Shown here: one piece after another, positions 16,581 through 26,075 of the stretch
Position numbering within the stretch: position 1 is the first letter of the stretch
Layout: each line of letters starts with the position of its first letter
Source of the DNA: Chloroflexota bacterium
Lineage (GTDB): Bacteria; Chloroflexota; UBA6077; JACCZL01
Assembly (NCBI GenBank): GCA_020845495.1
Contig: JADLFM010000041.1
Location: 44,146-108,145 of the forward strand
Length of the DNA: 64,000 bases
Reading direction: 5' to 3'
Position numbers and translations under genes: made by a program
The notes under the pieces: model-generated
Seen by the model: only the letters and a program-made list of their open reading frames with translations
What the model was told of the DNA's origin: nothing
Database searches by the model: none

Positions 16581-17673
16581 GCAGCAGCGTCAGGTTCATG
16601 TTGTTGATCTCGGCTAGCACCCGCACCAGCGAGGTCCGGACGGTGTTCAGGTGACGGGGGTCGCGGGACTCAAGCGCCACTTTCAGGGCGGTAGCGGCCT
16701 CATCAGCGTAGTTCGCGGCCTGGACGGCGTACTTCCCAACCTCGCCGGTGGCCGGCCCGGGTTTCGCCGCTCGGATGCGCGCCGCCGCCTGCGTCAGCGA
16801 GGCGGCAGCGGCCTGCGTCGCGGTGCGCCAATCATCATCGGACAGGGTGTCCGGCCGCCCGCCGGCCCGCTCGATTTGTTCGTTCGCCGCTGTGATTGCC
16901 TTGCCGAGCGCATCCACCTGTGGCTGAAGCTCGCCGAGGTAGGCACGGTCGGCATCGCCGATCGTCTGGGCAGGACGGGCCGGGCCGCTCACCGACGCAG
17001 CCGTACCGGGTGTGCCGGCGGCTGGCGAGGCTGGCGGTGCAGGCGCGGCTGTGACAGACGAGGCAGCCGGCGTCCCCGCAGCCGCCGGCGAAGCCCCGCT
17101 CGCGGCCGGCGACGCAGCCACTGCTGGAGGGCCGCCAGGCACCGTCGCGACGAACTCGCTCACGATCCAGCCGGAGACGCCATCGCTCGGCACACGTACG
17201 TTGCGCCAGTGCCGGCCGTCAGCGTCGCGGTCAGGGCCGGCCACCTCGAGCTCGGTGCCGTCACGGAGCGTCCGGACCAGCGGAGCCGACGCGGCTGGCT
17301 CGGCTCGGAGGTTCGCACCCTGGCCTTCGGTGTTGGCGATGCGCAGCCGCTCCCCACCAGCCGGCGCGGCTGGGGCCGCTGCCGGTGCAGCCGTCGGGGT
17401 AGCCGGCCGCAGGTTCGGTGGCGGAATCGGCGTGGCGATGGCTGCCGGCGAGGGGCTAGCCAGCGGATTGGCCTCTGCCACGGGTGAGGAGAGGCGCGGG
17501 GGTGGAAGCGGCGTGGGCGACGGCTCGGCGATCGTCAGGGTCTCCATGGACGGCTCCGGGCGCCCACAGGCGGTACCCAGCACGACGAGCGCGAACGACA
17601 CCGACACGAGTACGGCCAGCCGGAACTGGGCGCGGTGAGACGGGGTACGACGAGACCGGGTGCGGCGAAGCAC
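16570..17673 (-). CDS. SH3b-domain lipoprotein with Pro/Ala-rich linkers
   Basis: A 367-residue exported lipoprotein. An Arg-rich start, a hydrophobic segment and the lipobox VVLGTAC place Cys36 as the acylated residue. After a Pro/Ser/Thr linker comes a bacterial SH3 domain at about residues 107-172 (LRIANTEGQGANLRAEPAAS through GWIVSEFVAT), which usually binds peptidoglycan. A second Ala/Pro linker leads to a helical domain of about 130 residues of unknown function. The gene starts seven bases beyond the stop of the ABC permease gene on the same strand and may be the last gene of that operon. Confidence 0.82.
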   Translation of the reverse strand: MLRRTRSRRTPSHRAQFRLAVLVSVSFALVVLGTACGRPEPSMETLTIAEPSPTPLPPPRLSSPVAEANPLASPSPAAIATPIPPPNLRPATPTAAPAAAPAAPAGGERLRIANTEGQGANLRAEPAASAPLVRTLRDGTELEVAGPDRDADGRHWRNVRVPSDGVSGWIVSEFVATVPGGPPAVAASPAASGASPAAAGTPAASSVTAAPAPPASPAAGTPGTAASVSGPARPAQTIGDADRAYLGELQPQVDALGKAITAANEQIERAGGRPDTLSDDDWRTATQAAAASLTQAAARIRAAKPGPATGEVGKYAVQAANYADEAATALKVALESRDPRHLNTVRTSLVRVLAEINNMNLTLLQLQ

Positions 17674-17679
17674 GGAGTG

Positions 17680-18492
17680 TTACTCCCAACGAAACGTCAG
17701 CGCCGCGGCGAGCGGCGCGACGATCGCCCAGAACGTCAGCGCGATGAGGGCTTGCACGTGGACCGCTCCCTCGAGGCCGGTGGCGGAGCGGAAGACGTCG
17801 GCGAGCGCCGCCGCGGGCATGATTTGCGCCGGTTCGGCAAGGATCGCGGGCAGGTGCGTGAGCGGGAAGAACACGCCGCCGATCAGCAGGAACGCCAGAT
17901 ACAGGCCGTTCGCGACCGCGAGCGTGGTTTCGGCTCGGAGTGTTCCCGCCATCAACAGCCCGAGCCCTCCGAATGCTGCCGTCCCAAGGAAGAAGGCGAG
18001 CACCGCCAGCCAGAGTCGCCCGGCCGGGTGCCATCCCAGGATCACCACCGCGACGAACAGGACCAGCAGCACCTGAAGCGCCTCGATGGTCAACACGCCA
18101 AGGATCTTGGCGGTGAGCAGGGCCGGGCGCGTGAGCGGCGAACCGCCAAGACGTTTGAGCACCCGGTAGTAGCGCTCGAACGCCGTCCCAATGCCGAGGC
18201 TGACCATCGCCGTCGACATGACCGCGAGCGCCAGGATACCGGGGACCAGGAAGTCGGCGCGCTTCTCAGCGGCGATCGGTAGCAGATCGACGGTGCCAAA
18301 GAAGAGCATCAGCGCAGTTGGGATCACGAGCGTGATCAGCACGCTCTCACCACGCCGAAGCGCGAGCAACACTTCGACGCGGGTCTGAGCGGCAATCATG
18401 TTTCCAAGCGAGGGAGGTTGACGGGAGGGTGCTTGACGCGGAGATGTTTGATGGGAGGGCGCCTGGGGGGAACCGGCCAGTGTGTCAGCCAC
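17680..18492 (-). CDS. ABC-2 type exporter permease
   Basis: Membrane subunit of an ABC-2 exporter, with six predicted helices (for example ILALAVMSTAMVSLGIGTAF and LAVLAFFLGTAAFGGLGLLM) and the family's soluble segment FERYYRVLKRLGGSPLTRP. GTG 18492 is preferred: GGAG lies five bases upstream and the start overlaps the ATPase stop by eight bases, giving coupled translation. ATG 18399, where the first conserved residues begin, is a possible alternative (240 residues). It pairs with the ATPase directly upstream. The substrate is unknown; drugs, lipids or peptides are usual for this family. Confidence 0.87.
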   Translation of the reverse strand: MADTLAGSPQAPSHQTSPRQAPSRQPPSLGNMIAAQTRVEVLLALRRGESVLITLVIPTALMLFFGTVDLLPIAAEKRADFLVPGILALAVMSTAMVSLGIGTAFERYYRVLKRLGGSPLTRPALLTAKILGVLTIEALQVLLVLFVAVVILGWHPAGRLWLAVLAFFLGTAAFGGLGLLMAGTLRAETTLAVANGLYLAFLLIGGVFFPLTHLPAILAEPAQIMPAAALADVFRSATGLEGAVHVQALIALTFWAIVAPLAAALTFRWE

Positions 18493-19444
18493 GGTGACTC
18501 CGGACGCCGAGGGCCTCGGGAGCGTCCACCTCTTCACGAGCGGTCAGTCGCAAGAAGACTTCCTCGAGCGATTGCTGCCCGACGCGGAGATCGCGGAGGA
18601 GAACGCCTCGTTCGGCAAGCCAGTCGGCGATGATGGCGATGGTTTCGGGGGTTGCTTCGCCGGCGCAGCGGTACTCGCCGGGCCGCTCCTCGGTCGTGGG
18701 CAGTCCGAGCCGGTCCGTCAGTTCGTGGACCGGCAGGCCGGCCGTAGCTCGGAAGAGGGTCTCGTGGGCGCGCTCGCCACCCCCGAGTACGGATGGTGCA
18801 TCGAGAGCCACGAGCCGGCCCCGGTCGACGATCGCGACGCGATCGGCAAGTTGCTCGGCTTCTTCCATGAAGTGGGTGGTGAGTAGAATCGTGACCCCGT
18901 CGGCCTGGAGCTGTCGGACAATCTGCCAGGTTGCGCGGCGGGCCTGTGGGTCCATGCCGGTCGTCGGCTCGTCGAGGAAGACCAGTTCCGGCCGGCCGAC
19001 CAGCGCCAGGGCCAGCGACAGGCGCTGCTTTTGCCCACCCGAGAGGGACCGGAAGCGGGTCCGGGCGACGTCCTCGAGTCCGACGAGCTCGAGCAATGCG
19101 GACGGGTCGGCTGGCTCGGCGTAGAAGCTGGCGAACAGCCGGAGTGCTTCGAGCGGACGGAGCGCCGGGTAAACGCCACCATCCTGGAGCATCAACCCGA
19201 TCCGCGCCTTGAGAGCGGCGGCGTTGCGCTGGGGGTCGAGGCCGAGCACCCGCACGTCTCCCGACGTGGGGGCGCGATAGCCTTCCAGAATCTCGACGGT
19301 GGTTGTCTTGCCCGCGCCGTTGGGTCCGAGTAGGGCGAAGATCTCGCCGCGCCGGACCTCGAAGCTCAAGCCGTCGACGACTGCCCGGTCGCCATAGCGG
19401 CGGACGAGGTTCCGAACGACGATTGCATGCTCATGATTCGACAT
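18485..19444 (-). CDS. ABC transporter ATP-binding protein (export type)
   Basis: A 319-residue ATPase. Walker A GPNGAGKTT, the Q-loop region (GLMLQDGGVYPAL), signature LSGGQKQRL, Walker B LVFLDEPTTGMD and the switch His in LLTTHFMEE are all intact. The carboxy-terminal 90 residues are the extension seen in DrrA/CcmA-like exporters. ATG 19444 is chosen because homology starts there (MSNHEHAIVVRNLVRRYGD). It is the first gene of a minus-strand operon: ATPase, permease, SH3 lipoprotein. Confidence 0.92.
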   Translation of the reverse strand: MSNHEHAIVVRNLVRRYGDRAVVDGLSFEVRRGEIFALLGPNGAGKTTTVEILEGYRAPTSGDVRVLGLDPQRNAAALKARIGLMLQDGGVYPALRPLEALRLFASFYAEPADPSALLELVGLEDVARTRFRSLSGGQKQRLSLALALVGRPELVFLDEPTTGMDPQARRATWQIVRQLQADGVTILLTTHFMEEAEQLADRVAIVDRGRLVALDAPSVLGGGERAHETLFRATAGLPVHELTDRLGLPTTEERPGEYRCAGEATPETIAIIADWLAERGVLLRDLRVGQQSLEEVFLRLTAREEVDAPEALGVRSHRG

Positions 19445-19607
19445 CTCGTTACAATGCGAGGGTGATAGCGCTGGCGGCCACACAGCCACACGGGGCACAC
19501 GCTATCACCGCTCCGGGTCGCGTATTCGTGCGGCTCACGCTTGCCCCGCTCGGCACGTGCCGCTGCTGGCTGGTACCAGGAAGCCGGCCGGCTCCAGAAG
19601 GTGAGAC

Positions 19608-20054
19608 ATGCCCACCCGTGTGCCCGCTCCTGACTGGGTTCCGCTCTTCAACACGTCGCTCATCGTCATCAGCGGGCTCTTCCTGCTCCTGGGATACTAC
19701 TTCATCCGCCAGCGTCAGATCGTGCTACACAAGCGCTCGATGCTCACCGCGACGACGTTCGCCGCATTGTTCGTCGTCGTATACGTTACCCGCGCGATGC
19801 TCTACGAGACCAAGACGTTCGCCGGTGACGGCTGGGTCCGGGCCGTCTACTTGTCGATCTTGACCTCGCACACGATCTTGTCGGTGGTGATCGTGCCGTT
19901 CGTGGTGATCACGCTGCGGCGTGCCCTCCGTGGAGAGTATGGCAAACATCGGCAGGTTGCCCGCATGACTTTTCCTATGTGGCTGTACGTCGTGGTGACC
20001 GGCTGGCTGATCTACTGGATGCTGCACTACGTCGGTGGCAGCGCCGGCGCCTGA
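19608..20054 (+). CDS. DUF420 membrane protein, cytochrome oxidase assembly type
   Basis: A 148-residue integral membrane protein with four predicted helices (SLIVISGLFLLLGYYF, ATTFAALFVVVYVTRAM, TILSVVIVPFVVITL, WLYVVVTGWLIYWMLHYV). Conserved histidines in VLHKRSM, LTSHTILS and WMLHYV fit the DUF420 family, whose Bacillus member is needed for heme-copper oxidase maturation. GGTGAG lies upstream of ATG 19608. Sco and COX15-CtaB follow about 3-5 kb away on the other strand, which supports the oxidase link. The structural oxidase genes are not in the window. Confidence 0.85.
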   Translation: MPTRVPAPDWVPLFNTSLIVISGLFLLLGYYFIRQRQIVLHKRSMLTATTFAALFVVVYVTRAMLYETKTFAGDGWVRAVYLSILTSHTILSVVIVPFVVITLRRALRGEYGKHRQVARMTFPMWLYVVVTGWLIYWMLHYVGGSAGA

Positions 20055-20177
20055 CGCGAGCAGGGTGAGCCGGCACGCCCCTGTGCAAGCCGGCCAGCGT
20101 GGACGTCACCGTTAGCAAGGGACAGCCACGCCGGCCGCACGCAAGGGTTGCGGTGAGGTCACACCGCACGCCCGATG

Positions 20178-20198
20178 GCGCCACGCCCAGCGTGGCGC
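20178..20198. terminator. 8-bp hairpin downstream of the DUF420 gene
   Basis: GCGCCACG (20178-20185) and CGTGGCGC (20191-20198) pair perfectly around a 5-base loop, 124 bases after the DUF420 stop and before the next gene. It probably separates the two transcripts. Confidence 0.5.
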
Positions 20199-20290
20199 GT
20201 CACTTGCTGCTACGAATCGTGAGGCTGGGATCGGATGTCCAGCCTGACAGAGGGCTGATGACCGAGATGCAAGCGTAGGCGGAGGCCGAG

Positions 20291-21376
20291 GTGCGGAGCG
20301 GCGCGATACGGGCGGCGCTGGCCGCTGATGGACAGCGCGGCGAGTCGCGCATCATGCCGCCGGTCGATACGCCGCGTTCGGACCGCGCGTCCCGCGCTCC
20401 GGTTAGCAAGCCTGACGCCGACAGCTTACCTGACCCGGCCATCGAGCTGCTCCACGTTGGGAAACGGTTCGACGAGACGTGGGTGGTTCGCGGCCTCGAT
20501 ACGTCGGTACCCCGCGGCGTGATCTTCGGGCTGTTCGGGCCGAGCGGCTCAGGCAAGACGACGATCCTGCGTCTCATCCTCGGGCTGTTGGCTCCAAACG
20601 AGGGTAGCGTGCGTGTCCTCGGCGCGGACCCGCGTGAGATGGGCGATCGTGCCCGCTCCCGGATCGGCTACATGCCGCAGCGTTTCGTGCTCTTCCCTGA
20701 GCTGAGCGTCGGCCAGAACCTTCAGGTGGTAGCGTCCCTCTACAGCCTGCACTGGTCGGAACGACAGCGGGCGATCCGACAGGCGCTCGACCTGGTGCAG
20801 TTGTCGGACGAGCGTCACAAGCGCGCCTCCAGACTTTCCGGTGGCATGAAGCGCCGTCTGGAGCTCGCGGCGGCGCTCCTCCATCAGCCTGACCTGATCG
20901 TCGTCGACGAGCCGACGGCCGGCGTCGATCCGGTACTACGCGAGCGGTTCTGGCAGCACTTCCATCGTCTCCGCGACCAGGGCCGAACGTTCGTCCTCAC
21001 CAGCCAGTACGTCACCGAGGCCGAGTATTGCGACCGGGTGGCAATCCTCGGCGACGGACAGTTCATCGCGACGGGCACGCCCGACCAGGTCCGCTCCGAA
21101 GCGCTCGGCGGCGAGATCGTCCAGGTCACGGCCGAGGGAGTGACCCGCCACGTCATCGCTGCACTCGCGCGGCTGCCGTACGTTCGGAGCGTCAAGCCGC
21201 TGACGTTCGACAAACTTCGGCTCTCGGTCGACGACTCAGGCGTGGCCATCCCCCAGCTCATCGATGCATTGGAGCAGCTCGGCATCTCTGCGCCGCGCGT
21301 GGAGGTGCAACAGCCCAACTTCGACGAGGTGTTCGTGCGCCTGATGGAGCGGCACGGTGTCTCGCCCAGGCAGTAG
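20291..21376 (+). CDS. ABC transporter ATP-binding protein
   Basis: A 361-residue ATPase of the ABC-2 exporter type. Walker A GPSGSGKTT, Q-loop GYMPQRFVLFPEL, signature LSGGMKRRLE, Walker B LIVVDEPTAGVD and the switch region VLTSQYVTEAE, where the usual His is a Gln. GTG 20291 has GGAGG exactly five bases upstream, so the 45-residue amino-terminal extension before the first conserved residue is probably real. ATG 20354 would be the alternative but lacks a site. The 3' end overlaps the permease gene by 20 bases. The substrate is unknown. Confidence 0.9.
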   Translation: MRSGAIRAALAADGQRGESRIMPPVDTPRSDRASRAPVSKPDADSLPDPAIELLHVGKRFDETWVVRGLDTSVPRGVIFGLFGPSGSGKTTILRLILGLLAPNEGSVRVLGADPREMGDRARSRIGYMPQRFVLFPELSVGQNLQVVASLYSLHWSERQRAIRQALDLVQLSDERHKRASRLSGGMKRRLELAAALLHQPDLIVVDEPTAGVDPVLRERFWQHFHRLRDQGRTFVLTSQYVTEAEYCDRVAILGDGQFIATGTPDQVRSEALGGEIVQVTAEGVTRHVIAALARLPYVRSVKPLTFDKLRLSVDDSGVAIPQLIDALEQLGISAPRVEVQQPNFDEVFVRLMERHGVSPRQ

Positions 21377-22877
21377 TCTCCTCGACCGCCTCATCCGTAT
21401 CGTCACGCTGGCCCTCAAAGAGATCATCGAGGTCGTTCAGCAGCCGAAGCTGGTCGCGAGTCTGGTCGTCGGGCCGTTCGCCATCCTGGTGCTCTTCGGG
21501 ATGGGGTACGCCGGGCCGCGGCCGGTCCTGCATACGATCCTCGTCTTTCCCGAGACCGGATCGCCAATCATCGACCTTCAGTCGATCGAGCAAGGCTTCA
21601 CGGGTGTGTTCGACGTGGTTGGCGTGACCCGTGATGAGGCGCAGGCCCGCGCGGCTCTGCTGGCGGGTAAGGCCGACGTCGTCGTCATTCTCCCGAGTGA
21701 TATCTATCGCCAGGTGTACGAGGGCCAGCAGCCAACCCTGCGCGTGCTCTACCACGAAGCCGATCCGACCGCGAGTAGCTGGGTGCGCTACTTTACACAG
21801 GTGCAGACTGCGCGGCTCAACCGTCACCTGCTGCTCGATCTGCTCGGCGAGACGAACGCCCCCATCGACCGGAGCCTGGCCTATCTGGATCGGCTACAAG
21901 CTGGTCTCGACCGACTGAGTGCAGCCCTCGCGAGCGGCCAGACGGACGCGGCAATCGCCCAGATCGACGACTCGATCGCGCAGACCCAGAACATGCCGAT
22001 CGAGCTCGCAGCCGCACTGGCCGTAGCGAGCGCCGAAGATGGACCGGGCACCCCGCTCACGGCCGCATCGCTCGACCATGCGCTCCGTGACCTTCAGTCC
22101 GAGATCGAGAGTGGCGCATCCCTGAGTAGCCTGCGCACGGCCGTTCAGGCGCTCCAACAGCGGCTGCGGACCCTGGATACGACCGCGCATCGGCTCAATG
22201 CGATTCCTCGCGACCGGTTGGTGTCACCGTTGATGGCCCAGGTCGAGAACCTGATTCCCTTCAATCCGACCACCGTCAACTTCTACGCGCCGGCCGTCCT
22301 CGCGTTGATCCTGCAGCACGTCGGTCTGACGCTGAGCGCCATGTCAGGTGTTCGGGATCGTGAGCTGGGTATCTTCGAGATCTACTGGGTGTCGCCAATT
22401 TCCGCGGCCGAGCTCATCGTCGGTAAGGCCGTGGGTTTCGGGCTGCTGCTCGGCCTGCTCGGGGTCTTCCTCACCGTGGTCATGACCCGATTGCTCGGCG
22501 TTCCGATGGTCGGCAATCTCGGGTGGTTCGCGGTGACGCTGATCGGAGTGATCTTCGCGTCGGTCACCCTCGGATTTGCCCTGGCATCGGTGGCGGGGAC
22601 CGAGAGCCAGGTGGTACAGCTTGCGATGCTGGTGCTGCTCACCTCGGTCTTCTTGGGCGGGCTGTTCCTGCCGCTTGACTTGCTTGCCGCCTGGCTACGC
22701 GCTGCTGCCTATGCCCTGCCGGCGACGCTAGCAGCGATTGGCCTTCGGGACGTCATGCTCCAGGGCCACCGTCCGGGCCTGCCGTTCTTGCTTGGCCCGT
22801 TCGGACTGGGGGTGATCTTGTTCGGCATCGCCCTGTTTCGGCTGCGTGCGCGGTGGCGAGCGAGTGGCGAGCGGTGA
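21357..22877 (+). CDS. ABC-2 type permease with large extracytoplasmic domain
   Basis: A 506-residue membrane subunit. Helix 1 (LVASLVVGPFAILVLFGMGY) is followed by a soluble domain of about 250 residues, then five to six helices from residue 310 onward. This is the YhgE/Pip-like ABC-2 layout, in which the large loop faces outside. The loop contains helical segments rich in Leu, Gln and Ala (LDRLQAGLDRLSAALASGQ, TAVQALQQRLRTLD). The GTG start overlaps the ATPase gene by 20 bases, so translation is coupled. The carboxy terminus (WRASGER then stop) is copied 60 bases downstream. The substrate is unknown. Confidence 0.88.
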   Translation: MSRPGSSLLDRLIRIVTLALKEIIEVVQQPKLVASLVVGPFAILVLFGMGYAGPRPVLHTILVFPETGSPIIDLQSIEQGFTGVFDVVGVTRDEAQARAALLAGKADVVVILPSDIYRQVYEGQQPTLRVLYHEADPTASSWVRYFTQVQTARLNRHLLLDLLGETNAPIDRSLAYLDRLQAGLDRLSAALASGQTDAAIAQIDDSIAQTQNMPIELAAALAVASAEDGPGTPLTAASLDHALRDLQSEIESGASLSSLRTAVQALQQRLRTLDTTAHRLNAIPRDRLVSPLMAQVENLIPFNPTTVNFYAPAVLALILQHVGLTLSAMSGVRDRELGIFEIYWVSPISAAELIVGKAVGFGLLLGLLGVFLTVVMTRLLGVPMVGNLGWFAVTLIGVIFASVTLGFALASVAGTESQVVQLAMLVLLTSVFLGGLFLPLDLLAAWLRAAAYALPATLAAIGLRDVMLQGHRPGLPFLLGPFGLGVILFGIALFRLRARWRASGER

Positions 22878-22942
22878 GCGGGCTGTGGCGAGCGATGAGG
22901 GACGAGCGGGCTGTGGCGAGCGAGTGGCGAGCGGTGAGCGGG
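22853..22942. repeat. 60-bp-period repeat copying the permease 3' end
   Basis: A 30-base segment at 22853-22882, containing the last codons and TGA of the ABC permease gene, recurs at 22913-22942. The intervening and following bases are further partial copies (AGCGATGAGGGACGAGCGG versus GCGGTGAGGGACGAGCGG). The downstream copy still reads Trp-Arg-Ala-Ser-Gly-Glu-Arg-stop. The repeat fills the gap before the convergent Sco gene. Confidence 0.85.
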
Positions 22943-22966
22943 CGGTGAGGGACGAGCGGACTGTGG

Positions 22967-23629
22967 CTAGCGGGACGGGACGAGGCGGCGAATCTCCTCG
23001 ACCGTACGGGCTACGTCGAGGTCCGCGCCGTTCGGGATGTCGCGCACCTGTCCCTGCGCATCTACCAGCACGAAACGGTTGGTGTGGACGATCTCGCTCG
23101 TCGCACCGGGAGCGTTGCTGACGCGCGGCGGCGCTCCGACCTTGAACCCGCCGATGAGCAACGACTCCACTTGCTCGCGGTCGCCGGTAAGGAACCGCCA
23201 TTCGGCCGGGTCGGCCCCGAAGCGCCGGCCATACTCGCTCAGCCGCGCGGGTGTGTCCGTCTCAGGATCGACGGTAAACGAGAGCAGCATCACCTTGTCG
23301 CCGAGCAACTTCGCCTGTCGGAGCTGGTCGCGCACCTGGGCCATCGTGGCACTGAGCAGTGGGCAGATGTCGGTGCACGAGGTGTAGACGAAGTCGGCCA
23401 GCACCACCTTCCCGGCGATGCGCTGGGAGGAGAAGGGCTGCCCGGTCTGATCCACGAGCGAGAACTCGGGGGAAGGAAAGAGCTCCGGTAGCGTGCTGGC
23501 CGGCTGGCACGCCGCAACCGTAACGGCCAGCAGCGCCGTTATGACGAGCGCGGCGAGCCGGCCTGCTCGCACGTGTCTTGCAACCTGGGGACGCACATCA
23601 CGCGCACGGTCGACGTTCAAGGGATTCAT
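22967..23629 (-). CDS. Sco1/SenC family copper chaperone lipoprotein
   Basis: A 220-residue thioredoxin-fold lipoprotein that delivers copper to the CuA site of cytochrome c oxidase. The signal segment ends in the lipobox TVAAC (Cys41). Copper ligands are Cys85 and Cys89 in TSCTDIC and His182 in IVHTNRF, all conserved. ATG 23629 is chosen because the signal peptide starts there; the frame is open further upstream, but that part overlaps the COX15-CtaB gene. Only 29 bases separate it from that gene, so both are in one assembly operon. Confidence 0.93.
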   Translation of the reverse strand: MNPLNVDRARDVRPQVARHVRAGRLAALVITALLAVTVAACQPASTLPELFPSPEFSLVDQTGQPFSSQRIAGKVVLADFVYTSCTDICPLLSATMAQVRDQLRQAKLLGDKVMLLSFTVDPETDTPARLSEYGRRFGADPAEWRFLTGDREQVESLLIGGFKVGAPPRVSNAPGATSEIVHTNRFVLVDAQGQVRDIPNGADLDVARTVEEIRRLVPSR

Positions 23630-23658
23630 CGAGGCACCAGGGGGTGTGAGGTCAGGGC

Positions 23659-25599
23659 TCAGAGCAAGATCTGCCGGTCCACGACCATCGCAACGAAGAG
23701 GAGCGCAAGGTACAGCATCGAGTAGTGGAACAGCCGTCGCGCGGCGGGGATCGACTCTTCCCGGCAGAGGCGGATGGCGTAGTAGAGGAAGAGGCCGCCA
23801 AGCACGAGGGCCGACACGAGGTACACGGCGCCGAGCAGACCGAACGTCCAGACGACGATGGTGAGTGCGACCATCGCCAGCGAGTACCAGAGGATCTGCT
23901 TGCGGGTCTCGGCTTCGCCCCGGACGATTGGTAGCATCGGGATGCCGGCCGCGGCGTACTCGCGTTGCATCAAGAGCGAGAGCGCCCAGAAGTGCGGCGG
24001 CGTCCACACGAACACGATGGTGAACAGCCAGACCGCCAGCCAGTCCACATGGCCGGTCACGGCCGCGATGCCGACGACCGGCGGGATCGCGCCGGCCGCG
24101 CCACCGATCACGATGTTCAGCGGCGTCGAGCGCTTCAGCCAGCGGGTGTAGACGAAGACGTAGATCAGCAAGGCGATCAGCGTCAGGATGGCTGACAGCG
24201 TGTTCACGAACATCACCATCGACGTGAACGAGATGATGCCGAGGGTAATGCCGAAGAAGAGGCCGTTGAGCGGCGGCACCGTCCCTGACGGGATAGGGCG
24301 ATGGGAGGTGCGGCCCATCTTCTCGTCGACGTCACGGTCCAGATAGTGATTGATCGCGCCCGCCCCGCCGGCGGCGAGCGCGCCCCCCAGGAGCGTCCAG
24401 AAGATCAGTCCAAGCGGCGGCAGGCCTCGGTGCACCATCAACATCGCAGCAATAGTGGTGATGAGCAGGAGCACGATGACGCGGGGCTTCGTCAACTCGA
24501 AGTACGCCGAGATGACCTGTCGCGTCGAGCCGCCAGCCACCGCGGGCGCGAGCGCCTCGTGCGCGGACGACGAGTCGCCCGCCACCCCGAGCCGCCGTAG
24601 ATGCCAGGTCATGCTCATCAGCACGACCGCCATCGACCAGACGGCCGACGCGCCGGCGACGTGGAGGGTCTGAACGATCCAGAGCGGCGCGGCCACACGC
24701 ATGCCTGCCGCCGAGGCCGACGGGTTCGCGACAATGGCCGCCGGATTGACGAGCGACGGCCCGGCCACGACCGCGATGATGCCGATCGCAATCTGGACCA
24801 GCACGATCGCCACCAGCGTGAAGACGACGCGGCGAATCGAGGGCGGCAGGGCCGGCATCCGCACCGTCTTCCAGGCGATGACACCGACCAGCGCGGCAAG
24901 GAGGTACGCCACCATCCGGTGGGTCAGGTGCAGATCGACGAGCGGGCTGCTGCCGTACGGGAGCGCCAGGCCGTTACAGCCGGGGAAGTTGTTCGGGAAA
25001 CTGCCACACACCCAGCCGGCGCCAGTCGCGCGGACGTAGCCGCCCACGAGCAGCAGGAGATAGGCAACGACCGTGGTGGCCAGCACGAGCCGCCAGTAGC
25101 CAGTCAGATCGTGCCGCGCCACCGCCTCCGACTTCAGGACGGGGCCGTCGTCAGCGAGTGCCAGTCCGCCGTTCGCCGCGACTCTGGCCGCGATGTTCAC
25201 CCAGAGCACGAAGGCCAGAATGATGAAGGCGAAACTCAGATGGACCATGACGACAAGGCTTGGGGTCTCGAGCCAGACCACCCAGGCGCCGAGCACGATC
25301 TGCGCGGCCAGCATGAATGGGACGGCTGTTGCAGGCCAGACGATGTGACGTATGTGTCGCGCCCAGACCCAGGCCGCCGCCACCATGATCAGGATCAGGG
25401 CCGAGACGACGGCGCCCGAAAATCGATGACTGAACTCGATCCACGCTTCTACCTGAGGCGGCGGAAGGAACTGCCCGTGGCAGAGCGGCCAATCCGGACA
25501 ACCAAGGCCGGAGCCAGTCGTGCGGACGACGGCGCCGACGACGATCAGGAAGTAGGTGGCGATGGCCGTAGCGAGGGCGACGCGACGAAGAGCGGTCAT
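23659..25599 (-). CDS. Fused heme A synthase and protoheme IX farnesyltransferase
   Basis: A 646-residue polytopic protein joining two successive enzymes of heme A synthesis. Residues 1-330 are COX15/CtaA-like (two four-helix halves; heme-binding His in RTTGSGLGCPDWPLCHG and YVRATGAGWVCG), oxidising the C8 methyl of heme O. Residues 350-646 are CtaB/COX10-like, a UbiA prenyltransferase attaching farnesyl to heme B, with the diphosphate-binding DRDVDEKMGRT. The reaction order is the reverse of the domain order. Such fusions are known from Chloroflexota. With Sco downstream and DUF420 nearby, it forms an oxidase assembly locus. Confidence 0.95.
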   Translation of the reverse strand: MTALRRVALATAIATYFLIVVGAVVRTTGSGLGCPDWPLCHGQFLPPPQVEAWIEFSHRFSGAVVSALILIMVAAAWVWARHIRHIVWPATAVPFMLAAQIVLGAWVVWLETPSLVVMVHLSFAFIILAFVLWVNIAARVAANGGLALADDGPVLKSEAVARHDLTGYWRLVLATTVVAYLLLLVGGYVRATGAGWVCGSFPNNFPGCNGLALPYGSSPLVDLHLTHRMVAYLLAALVGVIAWKTVRMPALPPSIRRVVFTLVAIVLVQIAIGIIAVVAGPSLVNPAAIVANPSASAAGMRVAAPLWIVQTLHVAGASAVWSMAVVLMSMTWHLRRLGVAGDSSSAHEALAPAVAGGSTRQVISAYFELTKPRVIVLLLITTIAAMLMVHRGLPPLGLIFWTLLGGALAAGGAGAINHYLDRDVDEKMGRTSHRPIPSGTVPPLNGLFFGITLGIISFTSMVMFVNTLSAILTLIALLIYVFVYTRWLKRSTPLNIVIGGAAGAIPPVVGIAAVTGHVDWLAVWLFTIVFVWTPPHFWALSLLMQREYAAAGIPMLPIVRGEAETRKQILWYSLAMVALTIVVWTFGLLGAVYLVSALVLGGLFLYYAIRLCREESIPAARRLFHYSMLYLALLFVAMVVDRQILL

Positions 25600-26075
25600 G
25601 GAGTATCACCGTGCGCGTGTGCGCGGGCCGGCTTCGATGGCCGACACGAGGCGCGGTTCCGGATGGATCGAAGAGGAGGGCGTAACAGAGATCCAGGCGA
25701 GACTGAGCGAGTAGGGCGATAGTGTGACCAGAAGCGGGGTACCGGGCATGCCAAAGACGCCCGGAGCGAGTTGGGGTGCGAACTCGAATACTGAGTGCAG
25801 CCCGCCGCCATTATAGTCATCGGCTCAGTCCACTTGTGTCAACTGCCATGCGTGTCGCCTGCCACGCGAGCCTCGACCGCCTATTCAGCACGGTAACTCG
25901 GCGGGGCGCGCCGACGCGACGGGTATACTCTTTTCAACACGCCGTGTGGACCCGGGAGCCAGTTGGCTCGGCGCCAGTGTGCCTGCAAGCCGGGTGACCG
26001 TCGAGCCAGCGCTTGTCGAGCCAATCCGTGCCGGAGCCTGCTGCTCCGGGAGCCAGTCGGCTAGAGGTGAACGTT
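25600..26075. other. Divergent intergenic region, possible COX15-CtaB promoter
   Basis: 476 bases between COX15-CtaB and the siroheme decarboxylase gene. On the minus strand TATAAT lies at 25811-25816 and TTGACA lies 21 bases further upstream, a longer gap than the usual 16-18, so the pairing is doubtful. On the plus strand TATACT occurs at 25924-25929 without a clear -35. No hairpin or other gene seen. Confidence 0.35.
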
